Origin: JAMXLO01 sp037201625 | GTDB taxonomy: Bacteria > Pseudomonadota > Alphaproteobacteria > Acetobacterales > Acetobacteraceae | Direction: 5' to 3' | NCBI GenBank assembly: GCA_037201625.1 | Contig: JBBCGR010000004.1 | Span: forward strand, 1,302,001 to 1,366,000 | Length of the DNA: 64,000 nt | Shown here: one piece after another, positions 8,513 through 16,701 of the stretch | Numbering within the stretch: the stretch's first letter is position 1 | Layout of the letters: each line of letters opens with the position of its first letter | Program-made: the position numbers and the translations under genes | The notes under the pieces: generated by a model | The model's input: only the letters and a program-made list of their open reading frames with translations | What the model was told of the DNA's origin: nothing | Database searches by the model: none

Positions 8513-8733
8513 AGCCGGGCGGGTGGTTTCGTCGCGGTGGGTTGGGCGTGTGGGTTGCGGTGACTGTACCGGGGTCAGCGCCACGCCTGGATTGACCAGA
8601 GGGACGGTCCGACCGAGGCGACAGCGTCTCGCTTGCACAGTCGTGACCTCGCTGCGGTGAGGGGCTAGTTTAGACCATGAGGCAGATGCCTGGAGGTACC
8701 GGGTGTCTGCCGATCAACGGGGGAATACGAAAA

Positions 8734-9891
8734 GTGAAAATTCGCCTTCTGATGGCAGCGGTCCTTACGCTGCCAGCGACCGCCTATGCCCAAAACTGCG
8801 AGTTCAAGATCGGCGCCATGGGTCCGATGTCGGGCGGCGGCGCACAATGGGGACTGTCGATGAAAAGTGCGGCGGAATTGGCCGCAGCCGAAGCCAATCA
8901 ACAAGGAGGCGTCAAGATCGACGGCAAGACCTGCCGCGTCTCTGTGGTATCCTATGACAGCAAATATACCCCGGATGGAGCCGCCGCCGGCGCCAACGCG
9001 CTGGCCGGCGACGACATCCATTTCATCATTGGCCCGGTCGGTTCGGTCGAGAACGCCGCCGTCAAACCGGTGGCCGCCCGCAACCAGCAGCTTGCCTGGA
9101 ATGCGGCCTATGCCAACAACGCCGAGGAGCCAAAATTCCCGCTGATGTTCCAGGTGAGCCCGCCTCCGGCAATCTGGGCCGATCTGGTCATCAAGCGCGC
9201 GATGAAGACCTTCCCGATCAAATCCGTCGTCATCCTGGTGCCGAACGACCAGACCGGCACCGACGTGGCGGCAGTCGACGCCAAGGCCTATGAGCAGAAC
9301 GGCGTGAAGGCCACCACCGAGTTCTACCAGCGTGGCACGACGAACTTCGCGCCGATCATCACCCGCGCCCTGGCAAGCTCGCCTGACGCTGTCGACACTG
9401 CATCGTCCGCGCCCGGCGATGCGGGCGTCATCGTCAAGCAGCTCAGGCTGGCGGGTTTCACGGGCCCGGTCGGCCGGGTCGGTGGACCCGGCACCGCGGA
9501 GATCCTGCGTGTCTCCGGCGGATTGGATGTGCTGAAGGACTTCTACTGGTACGAAGCGGTACCGACCGATGATCCCAAGGTGCAGGCCATCGATGATGAG
9601 TTTCGCAAGCTGGTGGGGCGTGATCCGGTTGGTGGCACCACCTTCTGGTCGTACCTGCCGGGTGCGCGCATGACGATGAAGGCGATCCAGACCGCCGGCA
9701 CCGGCGATGCGGTGAAGGTGGCTGCCGTGCTGCGCGCCATGCCGGTGGAGGATCCCAACATCGGCAAGGGCTATTGGACCGGCAAGAAATACTATGGGAT
9801 TGCGCAGACGCTGTTCTTCCCGTTCGGGATCGGGATCATCAAGGACGGCAAGAACCTTGGCGTCGAACGTCAGGAGGCACAGCCGGAATAA
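8734..9891 (+). CDS. Liv-type ABC transporter substrate-binding protein (orphan)
   Basis: A 385-residue periplasmic binding protein of the branched-chain amino acid/amide class (Peripla_BP_6). The GTG at 8734 gives VKIRLLMAAVLTLPATAYAQ, a clean signal peptide, with a GGGGGAA site upstream; an ATG at 8677 would bury this signal and was rejected. The mature start FKIGAMGPMSGGGAQWG and the PVGSVENAAVKPVAARNQ segment are typical. No permease or ATPase genes are adjacent, so it either feeds a distant Liv system or is an orphan. Confidence 0.88.
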   Translation: MKIRLLMAAVLTLPATAYAQNCEFKIGAMGPMSGGGAQWGLSMKSAAELAAAEANQQGGVKIDGKTCRVSVVSYDSKYTPDGAAAGANALAGDDIHFIIGPVGSVENAAVKPVAARNQQLAWNAAYANNAEEPKFPLMFQVSPPPAIWADLVIKRAMKTFPIKSVVILVPNDQTGTDVAAVDAKAYEQNGVKATTEFYQRGTTNFAPIITRALASSPDAVDTASSAPGDAGVIVKQLRLAGFTGPVGRVGGPGTAEILRVSGGLDVLKDFYWYEAVPTDDPKVQAIDDEFRKLVGRDPVGGTTFWSYLPGARMTMKAIQTAGTGDAVKVAAVLRAMPVEDPNIGKGYWTGKKYYGIAQTLFFPFGIGIIKDGKNLGVERQEAQPE

Positions 9892-10034
9892 TGGCGGCCA
9901 TCGCGGGCATTGGTCGGGAAGGCTCCCGAGGGTCCACCGAGACCAAGCCGCGCTGACCGTCGCTCGTTGCGTCCAGGTGGGCGCAGGGCGGGGCCTGGTA
10001 TGACCCCGCCTGAGCAAGGCGACTGAGGCATCGA

Positions 10035-10064
10035 GGGCGTCGCCGGGGAGACCCAGCGGCGCCC
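10035..10064 (+). terminator. Possible terminator after the Liv-type binding protein
   Basis: GGGCGTCGC (10035-10043) pairs with GCGGCGCCC (10056-10064) with one G-T wobble, followed by TTCGTGTG. The T-content is modest. It lies in the gene-free 9892-10282 stretch, where I see nothing else apart from GC-rich spacer. Confidence 0.4.
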
Positions 10065-10282
10065 TTCGTGTGTCCGGCCCGAGTCGCCGCGCCTGCCTGC
10101 GGACAGCGGTTTGACCGCGCTGGGTGCAGGTCCGGCCGGCCGGCCGCCGCCTCGACCCTGGGTTGGCGCGGATGCATGGGGCCCTGGACGCGGATGCTTG
10201 CTTTGTTCCCATCCGAAGCGTTTGACGCCTCTGCCGGCACCCCCTAGAACCACAGGCGCAAACGCCGTGTGCGTCCCCCGGC

Positions 10283-10375
10283 GGAGGGGTGGCCGAGTGG
10301 CTGAAGGCGGCGGTTTGCTAAACCGTTATAGGGCGTCAAGCCCTATCGTGAGTTCGAATCTCATCCCCTCCGCCA
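10283..10375 (+). tRNA. tRNA-Ser(GCU)
   Basis: Acceptor stem GGAGGGG (10283-10289) pairs with CCCCTCC (10365-10371), with discriminator G and an encoded CCA. The anticodon arm CGGTTTGCTAAACCG presents GCT. The long variable arm (ATAGGGCGTCAAGCCCTAT) is typical of serine tRNAs, and the T-loop GTTCGAATC is present. It reads AGC/AGU codons. Confidence 0.97.
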
Positions 10376-10391
10376 ATTTATCAATGACGTA

Positions 10392-10492
10392 GAGCGTGAT
10401 CCGTACAGGTGAAATCACCGGAGCGGTGAATCACGCTCTCAGACAACGAGCGAGAGCGGATTCCGTGAGCCTACGCGAACGGAATCTGCTCT
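10392..10492. repeat. Dispersed double-hairpin repeat, copy B
   Basis: First hairpin: GAGCGTGAT (10392-10400) against ATCACGCTC, with only short interruptions. Second hairpin: AGAGCGGATTCCGT against ACGGAATCTGCTCT, which is nearly perfect. It lies 17 bp downstream of tRNA-Ser(GCU). Copies A (8413) and C (40393) share the same plan and about the same length. Confidence 0.85.
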
Positions 10493-10662
10493 GGCGCGCA
10501 AGGCGCGGCCGCGGCGTGTCCACGTCGGTGGAGCAGGTCGACGACGTCGTGCCAATGCTGATGGCGTCCGGGACACGCTCATGCGCAGAAAATCCGCGAG
10601 CCGACGCCACCGGGTCGGTCAGCGCGCGTTGGAACACCAGTCTGGCCGAAAGGTGTCCTCCG

Positions 10663-10911
10663 ATGAAGAAGTTCGAGGTGTTGCTGCCCGAGTACGGGGA
10701 GATCGAATTCTTCGCCAGCGAGTATCAGTTGGATGACGGTGATCTGGTCTTCCGCTCGGCAGCGGAGGAGGGCCATGACATGAAGGAGATCGGGCGGGTC
10801 CGCGCAGGCTGCTGGTCGGCGGTTTTCATGGTCGTTGACGATGAACCACCGGATGAGGACGACTTTGACGAGGGGCCCTGGGAAGCTGAAGGCGACCTGG
10901 AGGAGGAGTAA
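10663..10911 (+). CDS. Small acidic hypothetical protein
   Basis: An 82-residue protein beginning MKKFEVLLPEYGEIEFFASEYQ and ending in a very acidic tail (DDEPPDEDDFDEGPWEAEGD). I do not recognise it. ATG 10663 was chosen because the longer reading frame would run through the repeat element at 10392-10492 and be Arg-rich; AAAGGTG lies about eight bases upstream. Its compact beta-rich start and coherent composition support a real gene. Confidence 0.65.
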   Translation: MKKFEVLLPEYGEIEFFASEYQLDDGDLVFRSAAEEGHDMKEIGRVRAGCWSAVFMVVDDEPPDEDDFDEGPWEAEGDLEEE

Positions 10912-11702
10912 TCGCTCGCCCACCATCCGAATCGTCGCATGCAGGTATGTCGGCAAGAACCCGACGCTCAGGGGGACAAATCAGACCGCGCGATACATCA
11001 CCATTACAGTGGACCAGCCGGGCGCGCAGTTCTTTACATCGGTTCCGACTGCGCTGCGGCGAAATGCGAAGTATAGCTGGAACCGCGGCGGGTGACCGCT
11101 CCGGCTCTGTCTGGGTGCGCCAACGCCCGCTTGGCAGCAGCTATCAGGCGGACGGCAGCGGCGAAACGCGGGTCGTTTCCGGCCGGACCACCATGACGGG
11201 CGACGGCTCTGCCGTTCCAGTGTGCAACCCCGGATTCCCCCCTCTGCACGGGACCGTCTTCTCAGGTAACGCTGCTGGCGGTGCCCCGCAAAAGCTTCAA
11301 CGTCCACTTGCGGGTGGTTGCCGAGAGCCGGGACTGTCCGGTTTCGATCACCGAGACCAGGCGTGCCGCCGCTGTTCATGCGCGCTGCTTCGTCGCTGCG
11401 GCCAATGGCCCGCCATCCGGCCTACCGCGCAGACATCCGCCACTGCTTGGTCTCATCGGAAACCGATAATTCCCCGCGGGCTCGTCGCGTAGCACCGGGC
11501 AGGAACTGCACACAAGATTCGCTGACGCTGCGCGCAAGAGTGTCATCCTGCGCTCGCGACAGCGCATGGCTATTGTGCGCCGGCGCTAAAGTTGACAGAC
11601 TTGGCTCAGCGAACCGCTCGACCGTACAACGGGCCAGAGTGGACGTCGGTCCGTGGCAGTGTCGCCGATCGGGTCGGGAAAAGGACAAGGAAACGCTCGG
11701 TA
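10912..11702. other. Gene-free stretch before the sugar ABC operon
   Basis: About 790 bases without a convincing gene on either strand. Open frames exist but have no ribosome-binding sites, no recognisable motifs and an Arg/Cys/Ser-rich composition typical of non-coding high-GC DNA. The last 200 bases are presumably the promoter region of the ABC operon; I could not identify promoter elements by eye. Confidence 0.6.
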
Positions 11703-12611
11703 ATGCCGACCACGGCGACAATGGGAACAGCCGCGACGCGCGCGGTGCGTCAGGCCAGCACGCGGCGCGGCGGCTTGTTCGCGGCGGACCGCTATTGGGC
11801 CATGGCGTTGGCCGCCCCTTACGTCGCAGTGTTCCTGCTCTTCGTCATCTACCCGATTGGCTATGGCCTGTGGCTGGGCACCAGCCTGGCCAGCTATCGC
11901 ACGCTGCTGCAGGATCCGATCTACCTGCAGACCATCACCAACACGCTGCTCTACCTGCTGTTCGGCGTGAACCTGAAACTCGCGCTGGCGATGATGCTCT
12001 CGGGATTCTTCGCCCGCCCAGGCTGGTGGTTCAAGGTTCTGCTGCTGGCATTCATGTTGCCGTGGGCGATCCCGGCGCTGCCCAGCTATCTCAGCATCAA
12101 CTGGATGTTGAATGGACAATGGGGCCTGATCAACAACATCATCTGGGATCTGTTCCAGGTCGACGGCCCACCATGGCTCGACAGCCGGACCCTCGCACTT
12201 GGCTCAGTCATTTACGGCCATATCTGGAAATGGCTGCCGTTCTGGACGCTCATCTTTCTCGCCGGTCGGCTCGCAATCCCACGCGAACTGTATGAAGCGG
12301 CGGACGTCGACGGCGCCAGCCAGGCACAGAAATTCGTCCATGTGACCTTGCCGCTGATGGCGGGGATGTACCTGGTGTGTACTTTGCTCTCCACCATCTG
12401 GGCGCTCGGCGACTTCAACGCCGTGCGATTCATCTCGGGTGGCGGACCGGCTCTGTCGACCCATGTGCTGGCCACGCTCGGCATCCGCAACGCGTTCGAA
12501 TTGGGCGATCCGCGCCTGGGCATGGCCACCGTTCTCACCGCGCTGCCGCTCCTGATCCCGCTCGTGATCCTACTGATGCGGCAACTGCGTCGCAACGAGG
12601 TGACGATATGA
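11703..12611 (+). CDS. Sugar ABC transporter permease (MalF/UgpA type)
   Basis: A 302-residue inner-membrane permease. Six hydrophobic segments are visible, beginning with MALAAPYVAVFLLFVIYPIG. The EAA loop reads ELYEAADVDGASQAQKFVHVTLP, the cytoplasmic motif that contacts the ATPase. Start 11703 (MPTTATMG) was chosen; 11721 is an alternative. It overlaps the second permease by four bases. It belongs to the carbohydrate (CUT1) importers; the sugar is unknown. Confidence 0.92.
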   Translation: MPTTATMGTAATRAVRQASTRRGGLFAADRYWAMALAAPYVAVFLLFVIYPIGYGLWLGTSLASYRTLLQDPIYLQTITNTLLYLLFGVNLKLALAMMLSGFFARPGWWFKVLLLAFMLPWAIPALPSYLSINWMLNGQWGLINNIIWDLFQVDGPPWLDSRTLALGSVIYGHIWKWLPFWTLIFLAGRLAIPRELYEAADVDGASQAQKFVHVTLPLMAGMYLVCTLLSTIWALGDFNAVRFISGGGPALSTHVLATLGIRNAFELGDPRLGMATVLTALPLLIPLVILLMRQLRRNEVTI

Positions 12612-13468
12612 GCCTCGCGCGCACCGCCCGTCTGTCTCGCTGGTTCTCGCACACGACCGTGGCGATAGTTTCCATCGTCCTGCTGTTGTGGACGCTGCTG
12701 CCGATCTACAACATCATCCGCGTGTCACTGCAGGCGAAGGAAGAGGTGCTCAGCTCTTCCGTCCTGCCGCTGGCGCCCAGCCTCATCGCGTTCGATACCG
12801 TGATCCATCAGGCCTACTGGCTGCTCAGTACCTTCTGGAGCCAGATGGGGAACAGCTTCTACATCGGCATCACGGTGGCGCTGCTGACCCTCATCATCGG
12901 CAGCCTGACCAGCTTCGTCATCGGGCGGATGCGCACCAGCAAGGGCTGGATGCTGACCCATGCCGCGCTGCTGACCTACACGATTCCCATGTCGTTCCTG
13001 GCCATCCCGTTCTACAGCATCATGGGCAAGTACGGCCTGATCAATAACCCGATCGCGGTGATCGCCGTGGAGGTCACGTTCGCCACCCCCTACGCGATCT
13101 TCATTTTCCAGCAGTACGGCGCCTCGATTCCGATGGAACTGGATGAGGCCGCGCGCATCGATGGCGCCTCGCCGCCACAGATCTTCTTCCGCGTGTACCT
13201 GCCGCTGATGGCCCCCGCGCTGGTCGCCATCGGCACCTATGCGCTGCTGCTGTCCTGGAACGAATACCTGTACGCGTTCCTCCTGCTGTCAGGCGGCTCG
13301 GTGGTGACGGTCCCGGTGGCGCTTGGCAAGTTCCTCGCAGGTGATGAGGCACCGTGGAACCTGCTGATGGCCGCTGCCATCATCTATGCCCTTCCGCCGC
13401 TGATCATCTACTACGGCTTCCGCCGCAAAATGACCGGCGGGCTGACGATGGGCGGGGTCAAGGGCTGA
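12608..13468 (+). CDS. Sugar ABC transporter permease (MalG/UgpE type)
   Basis: A 286-residue permease partner. After an N-terminal hydrophobic segment (VAIVSIVLLLWTLLPIYNII), the EAA loop reads ELDEAARIDGASPPQIFFRVYLPLM. Translation is coupled to the first permease (ATGA at 12608-12611). Together they form the membrane channel of a CUT1 importer. Confidence 0.93.
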   Translation: MSLARTARLSRWFSHTTVAIVSIVLLLWTLLPIYNIIRVSLQAKEEVLSSSVLPLAPSLIAFDTVIHQAYWLLSTFWSQMGNSFYIGITVALLTLIIGSLTSFVIGRMRTSKGWMLTHAALLTYTIPMSFLAIPFYSIMGKYGLINNPIAVIAVEVTFATPYAIFIFQQYGASIPMELDEAARIDGASPPQIFFRVYLPLMAPALVAIGTYALLLSWNEYLYAFLLLSGGSVVTVPVALGKFLAGDEAPWNLLMAAAIIYALPPLIIYYGFRRKMTGGLTMGGVKG

Positions 13469-13511
13469 GCGCCTCGTCATCAACAACGAAACGACCAAGG
13501 ACACGTATGCC

Positions 13512-14885
13512 ATGACACGAATCACGAGGCGCCAGGCACTGGCGGGAATAGGAGCAGCCGGTGCCGCGGCCCTGGCAAAGCCCAATCTGGCACGTGCCGC
13601 GGGTGGCGAGGTCACGGTCTGGTGGAGCCAGGGTTTCTACCAGCAGGAGAACAAGGCCATCATCAATGCGATGGCCGACTGGGAGAAGCGTACCGGCACC
13701 AAGGTCAATCTGTCGTTCATGACGGACCCTGACCTGATCACCAAGCTGACCGCCGGCATGCAGACCGGTGATGTGCCCGATCTCGTGCACTGCGTCACGG
13801 CCGATCGGTTCCTGGTGCCGCGCGCGGCCTGGAACGACCAGTTGGAAGACGTGACCGACGTGCTGGATACCCAGAAGGCGGAGTTCATTCCCACCGCATT
13901 GAAGGCTTCGCGCTACTACAACGCTGGGCAGAAGAAGTATTCGATCTACAGCGTGCCGATCAAATGCTCGACGGTGATGAACAATGTCTGGCGGCCGCTG
14001 GTGCAGGAAGCCGGGTTCACCGACGCCGATATCCCCAAGACGCAGGACGCGTTCTACGATTTCTTCCAGGTCGTTCAGGACAAGCTGCGCGGCAAGGGCA
14101 AGCGGATCTTCGGCCTCGGCTATTCGATGGCAACCAAGGAAGCGGACAGCGGCAACCTGTTCGCCGCCTTCCTGGTGGCGTACGGCGGTGAGAAGATCGT
14201 GCTGCCGGACGGCAAGCTGAACATTGATGATCCGACCGTGCGCAAGGCGGCGGTGACGGCGCTGGATCGGCTGACCACGCCCTACAAGAAGGGCTATGTC
14301 CCGCCCGGCGCGATCAACTGGGGCGATGTCGACAACAACAACGCGTTCTACGCGCGGCAGGTTGTCATGACCCCGAACGCGACGATCTCGGTCGCGGTGG
14401 CGCAGTCCGACAAGGCCGACCAGTACTACAAGGAGCTTGTCACCTACGGCAGGCCGCTGGGCAACGATGGCAAGCCGATGTTGGGCATATTGGCGGTGTC
14501 GCCGTGCTTCATCCCCAAAGGTGCCAAGAACCTGGACGGCGGCAAGGCGCTGCTGCGTGATTTCATCCAGCCGGAGAGCCTGAACAGCTACCTCAAGGAA
14601 ACCCGCGCGCGCTACCTGCCGGTGATGATGAAGAACATCAAGGAAGACCCTTACTGGACCGATCCGAACGATCCGCATCGTCCGGTCGCGGTCCAGGCCG
14701 GCCTGATCCAGCCGACGCTGCCGAACTGGATGAACTACAATCCGGCCTATGCCCAGGTGCTGTCCGAGCAGATCTGGATTCAGGCCGAGGCCAACATCAC
14801 CCAGAAGAACATGGGCATCGAGCAGGCCGTCGACGAAGTCGCCGCCCGCATGAAGGTGATGTTCGAGAAGTACCAGATCGGCTGA
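13512..14885 (+). CDS. Sugar ABC transporter substrate-binding protein (SBP_bac_1), Tat-type signal
   Basis: A 457-residue periplasmic solute-binding protein. The N-terminus MTRITRRQALAGIGAAGAAA has a twin-arginine motif and a cleavage site near ARAAG, suggesting Tat export. The mature domain begins EVTVWWSQGFYQQENKAI, typical of cluster 1 sugar binders. It is the third gene of the operon and a strong terminator follows. No ATPase gene is present, so a shared ATPase encoded elsewhere is needed. Confidence 0.93.
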   Translation: MTRITRRQALAGIGAAGAAALAKPNLARAAGGEVTVWWSQGFYQQENKAIINAMADWEKRTGTKVNLSFMTDPDLITKLTAGMQTGDVPDLVHCVTADRFLVPRAAWNDQLEDVTDVLDTQKAEFIPTALKASRYYNAGQKKYSIYSVPIKCSTVMNNVWRPLVQEAGFTDADIPKTQDAFYDFFQVVQDKLRGKGKRIFGLGYSMATKEADSGNLFAAFLVAYGGEKIVLPDGKLNIDDPTVRKAAVTALDRLTTPYKKGYVPPGAINWGDVDNNNAFYARQVVMTPNATISVAVAQSDKADQYYKELVTYGRPLGNDGKPMLGILAVSPCFIPKGAKNLDGGKALLRDFIQPESLNSYLKETRARYLPVMMKNIKEDPYWTDPNDPHRPVAVQAGLIQPTLPNWMNYNPAYAQVLSEQIWIQAEANITQKNMGIEQAVDEVAARMKVMFEKYQIG

Positions 14886-14899
14886 TCGCCGGTTCGCAA

Positions 14900-14948
14900 C
14901 CGGGCGCGGCGGGGAGCAGCGCACCCCGCCGCGCCCGGCCTTTCGCTT
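14900..14948 (+). terminator. Strong rho-independent terminator of the sugar ABC operon
   Basis: CCGGGCGCGGCGGGG (14900-14914) is perfectly complementary to CCCCGCCGCGCCCGG (14924-14938) around a 9-nt loop, followed by CCTTTCGCTT. It lies 15 bp after the binding-protein stop and between convergent genes. Confidence 0.85.
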
Positions 14949-15080
14949 GCATGCGCTCGCGATGCAGCATCTCGGCCAGCCCGACCAGGGAGCCGCCGCG
15001 TAACGTGGCACGCCCATCACCCGCCCCGTCGCGCACCCGGCCCACCGCGCACCTGCCATCGGCGGCGATGTGGTCGCCTC

Positions 15081-16583
15081 CTAATCCTCCCAGCCCGCGG
15101 CGCGCAGCCCCTCCAGCACACGCTCGCTCTCGCCCTGCGCCAGCCAGGTCACGCCGCGTTCGGCAACCTGCACCGCGTGGTCCGGCAGGGTGGACAGCCA
15201 CCGCCTCAGCGGCCCGGCCGCGGCCTGCCGCCGGCCGAGATGGCCCAGCGACGCAATCAGCACCCAATGCGGATGCGAGTAGCGGGGATGTGCCGCGATC
15301 AGCCCCTCGGCTCCAGCGGCCGCGGCTTCGTAGTCGCCGCGCAGGAAGTGCAGATACGCGTCCAGCAGCAGCGTGATCCGCCGGCCCGACCCCCTCGGGC
15401 CGATCTGGTGCAGCAGGTCCAGATGCTGCGCCGCCTCCACCAGGCTGCCGGCGCCCGCCTGCGCCAGCGTCATCGAGCAATGCGCCCCCCAGGCGCTCGG
15501 ACCCAGCGCCACGGAGCGCGCCGCACTCAGCACCGCGCCGTCCCAGTCGCGCATGCCGTCCAGGCAGAGCGACAGCGAGGAATGGCCCAGCGGATCATCC
15601 GGATCCAGCCGGATCGCGTGCCGGCTCGCCGCCTCCGCCGCGGCGCGCGTCTCGGCGAACGGTGCGCGTCCAGCCACCGCCGATGACCACAGAGTGAACG
15701 CCCGCGAGGCGTGCGGCGGCGCGAAGCGCGGATCGAGTGCGATCGACCGGCGCAGCCAGACATCGACGTTGTCCCAATCCTCCGCGTCGATGCAGGATTG
15801 CGCGCGGTGCCACGCCTCCCAGGCATCCAGCCCCTCGGGGCGCTTGTGCAGCGCGCGCATCTGCTCCGCCTCATCCACCGCCGGCCCGATCGCGCGCGCC
15901 ACCGCGCCGGTGATGTCGTCCTGCGTCTCGAACAGGTCGGCCAGCGCACGGTCGTAGCGCTCGGCCCACACATGGACGCCGGCCTCGGCCTCGGTGAGAT
16001 GCGCGGTGACCCGGATCCGGTTGCCCGCCCGCCGGATGCTGCCTTCCAGCACGTAGCGGACACCGAGTTCCCGGCCGACCTGCCGGATGTCGACGCGCCG
16101 CCCCTTGTAGGTGAAGCTCGAGTTGCGAGACACCACCAGCCACGAGCGCGAGCGGGACAACTCGGTGATCAGGTCCTCCGCCATGCCGTCGGCGAAGCAC
16201 CCATCGGCCGGATCGCCCGACAGGTTGTCGAACGCCAGCACCGCGAGCGAGGGCCGCCCCCGCATCCACGGCAGCGCTGCGGCGGCCGGAGTTGCGCCCG
16301 CCAGCCGGTAGCCCCGGCCGGGCACCGTGACGATCTGATCGGGGCCGAGCGCCTTGCGCAGCCCCGAGACCTGTGCCTGCAGCGTGTTCTCCTCGACCAC
16401 TTGGCCGGGCCAGGCCTCGGCGATCAGCGCATCCTTGGAGACCAGCGCGCCGCGGGCTGCCACCAGGGCGCACAGGATGTCGGCGGCGCGGCCGCCCAGA
16501 TCCACCGGCACGCCGTCACGCCACAGGGTGCGCTGTCGTTGATCCAGGCGAAAGGCGCCGAACGAAACCTGGTCAACGTCCAT
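15081..16583 (-). CDS. Winged-helix transcriptional regulator with TolB-like and TPR regions (CadC/adenylate-cyclase-like)
   Basis: About 500 residues. Residues 1-100 form an OmpR/PhoB-type winged helix (LRKALGPDQIVTVPGRGYRLAG is the wing). Residues 110-240 match the TolB-like N-terminal domain found in regulator/cyclase proteins (PSLAVLAFDNLSGDP, LVVSRNSSFTYKGR, VRYVLEGSIRRAG). The rest is TPR-like helical repeats. There is no receiver domain and no membrane segment. ATG 16583 is used; a GTG one codon upstream is possible. It is divergent from the giant autotransporter with 118 bp between starts, so it may control that gene. Confidence 0.87.
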   Translation of the reverse strand: MDVDQVSFGAFRLDQRQRTLWRDGVPVDLGGRAADILCALVAARGALVSKDALIAEAWPGQVVEENTLQAQVSGLRKALGPDQIVTVPGRGYRLAGATPAAAALPWMRGRPSLAVLAFDNLSGDPADGCFADGMAEDLITELSRSRSWLVVSRNSSFTYKGRRVDIRQVGRELGVRYVLEGSIRRAGNRIRVTAHLTEAEAGVHVWAERYDRALADLFETQDDITGAVARAIGPAVDEAEQMRALHKRPEGLDAWEAWHRAQSCIDAEDWDNVDVWLRRSIALDPRFAPPHASRAFTLWSSAVAGRAPFAETRAAAEAASRHAIRLDPDDPLGHSSLSLCLDGMRDWDGAVLSAARSVALGPSAWGAHCSMTLAQAGAGSLVEAAQHLDLLHQIGPRGSGRRITLLLDAYLHFLRGDYEAAAAGAEGLIAAHPRYSHPHWVLIASLGHLGRRQAAAGPLRRWLSTLPDHAVQVAERGVTWLAQGESERVLEGLRAAGWED

Positions 16584-16701
16584 CACGTGCGATCAGTGGA
16601 ATTCAGGAGAATTCAGACACAGGGCCGTGAGCCTACGGGCGGGCCGTTGCATAGTCCAGCCGATTGCCGCGCGAGCCGGCATCGAAGCCCTGGAGACGCA
16701 C

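Noticed and set aside
10947..11492. 181-residue plus-strand frame, and minus-strand frames at 10981-11379
   Set aside because: No ribosome-binding site, no motifs, composition like non-coding DNA; kept only as a gene-free stretch.
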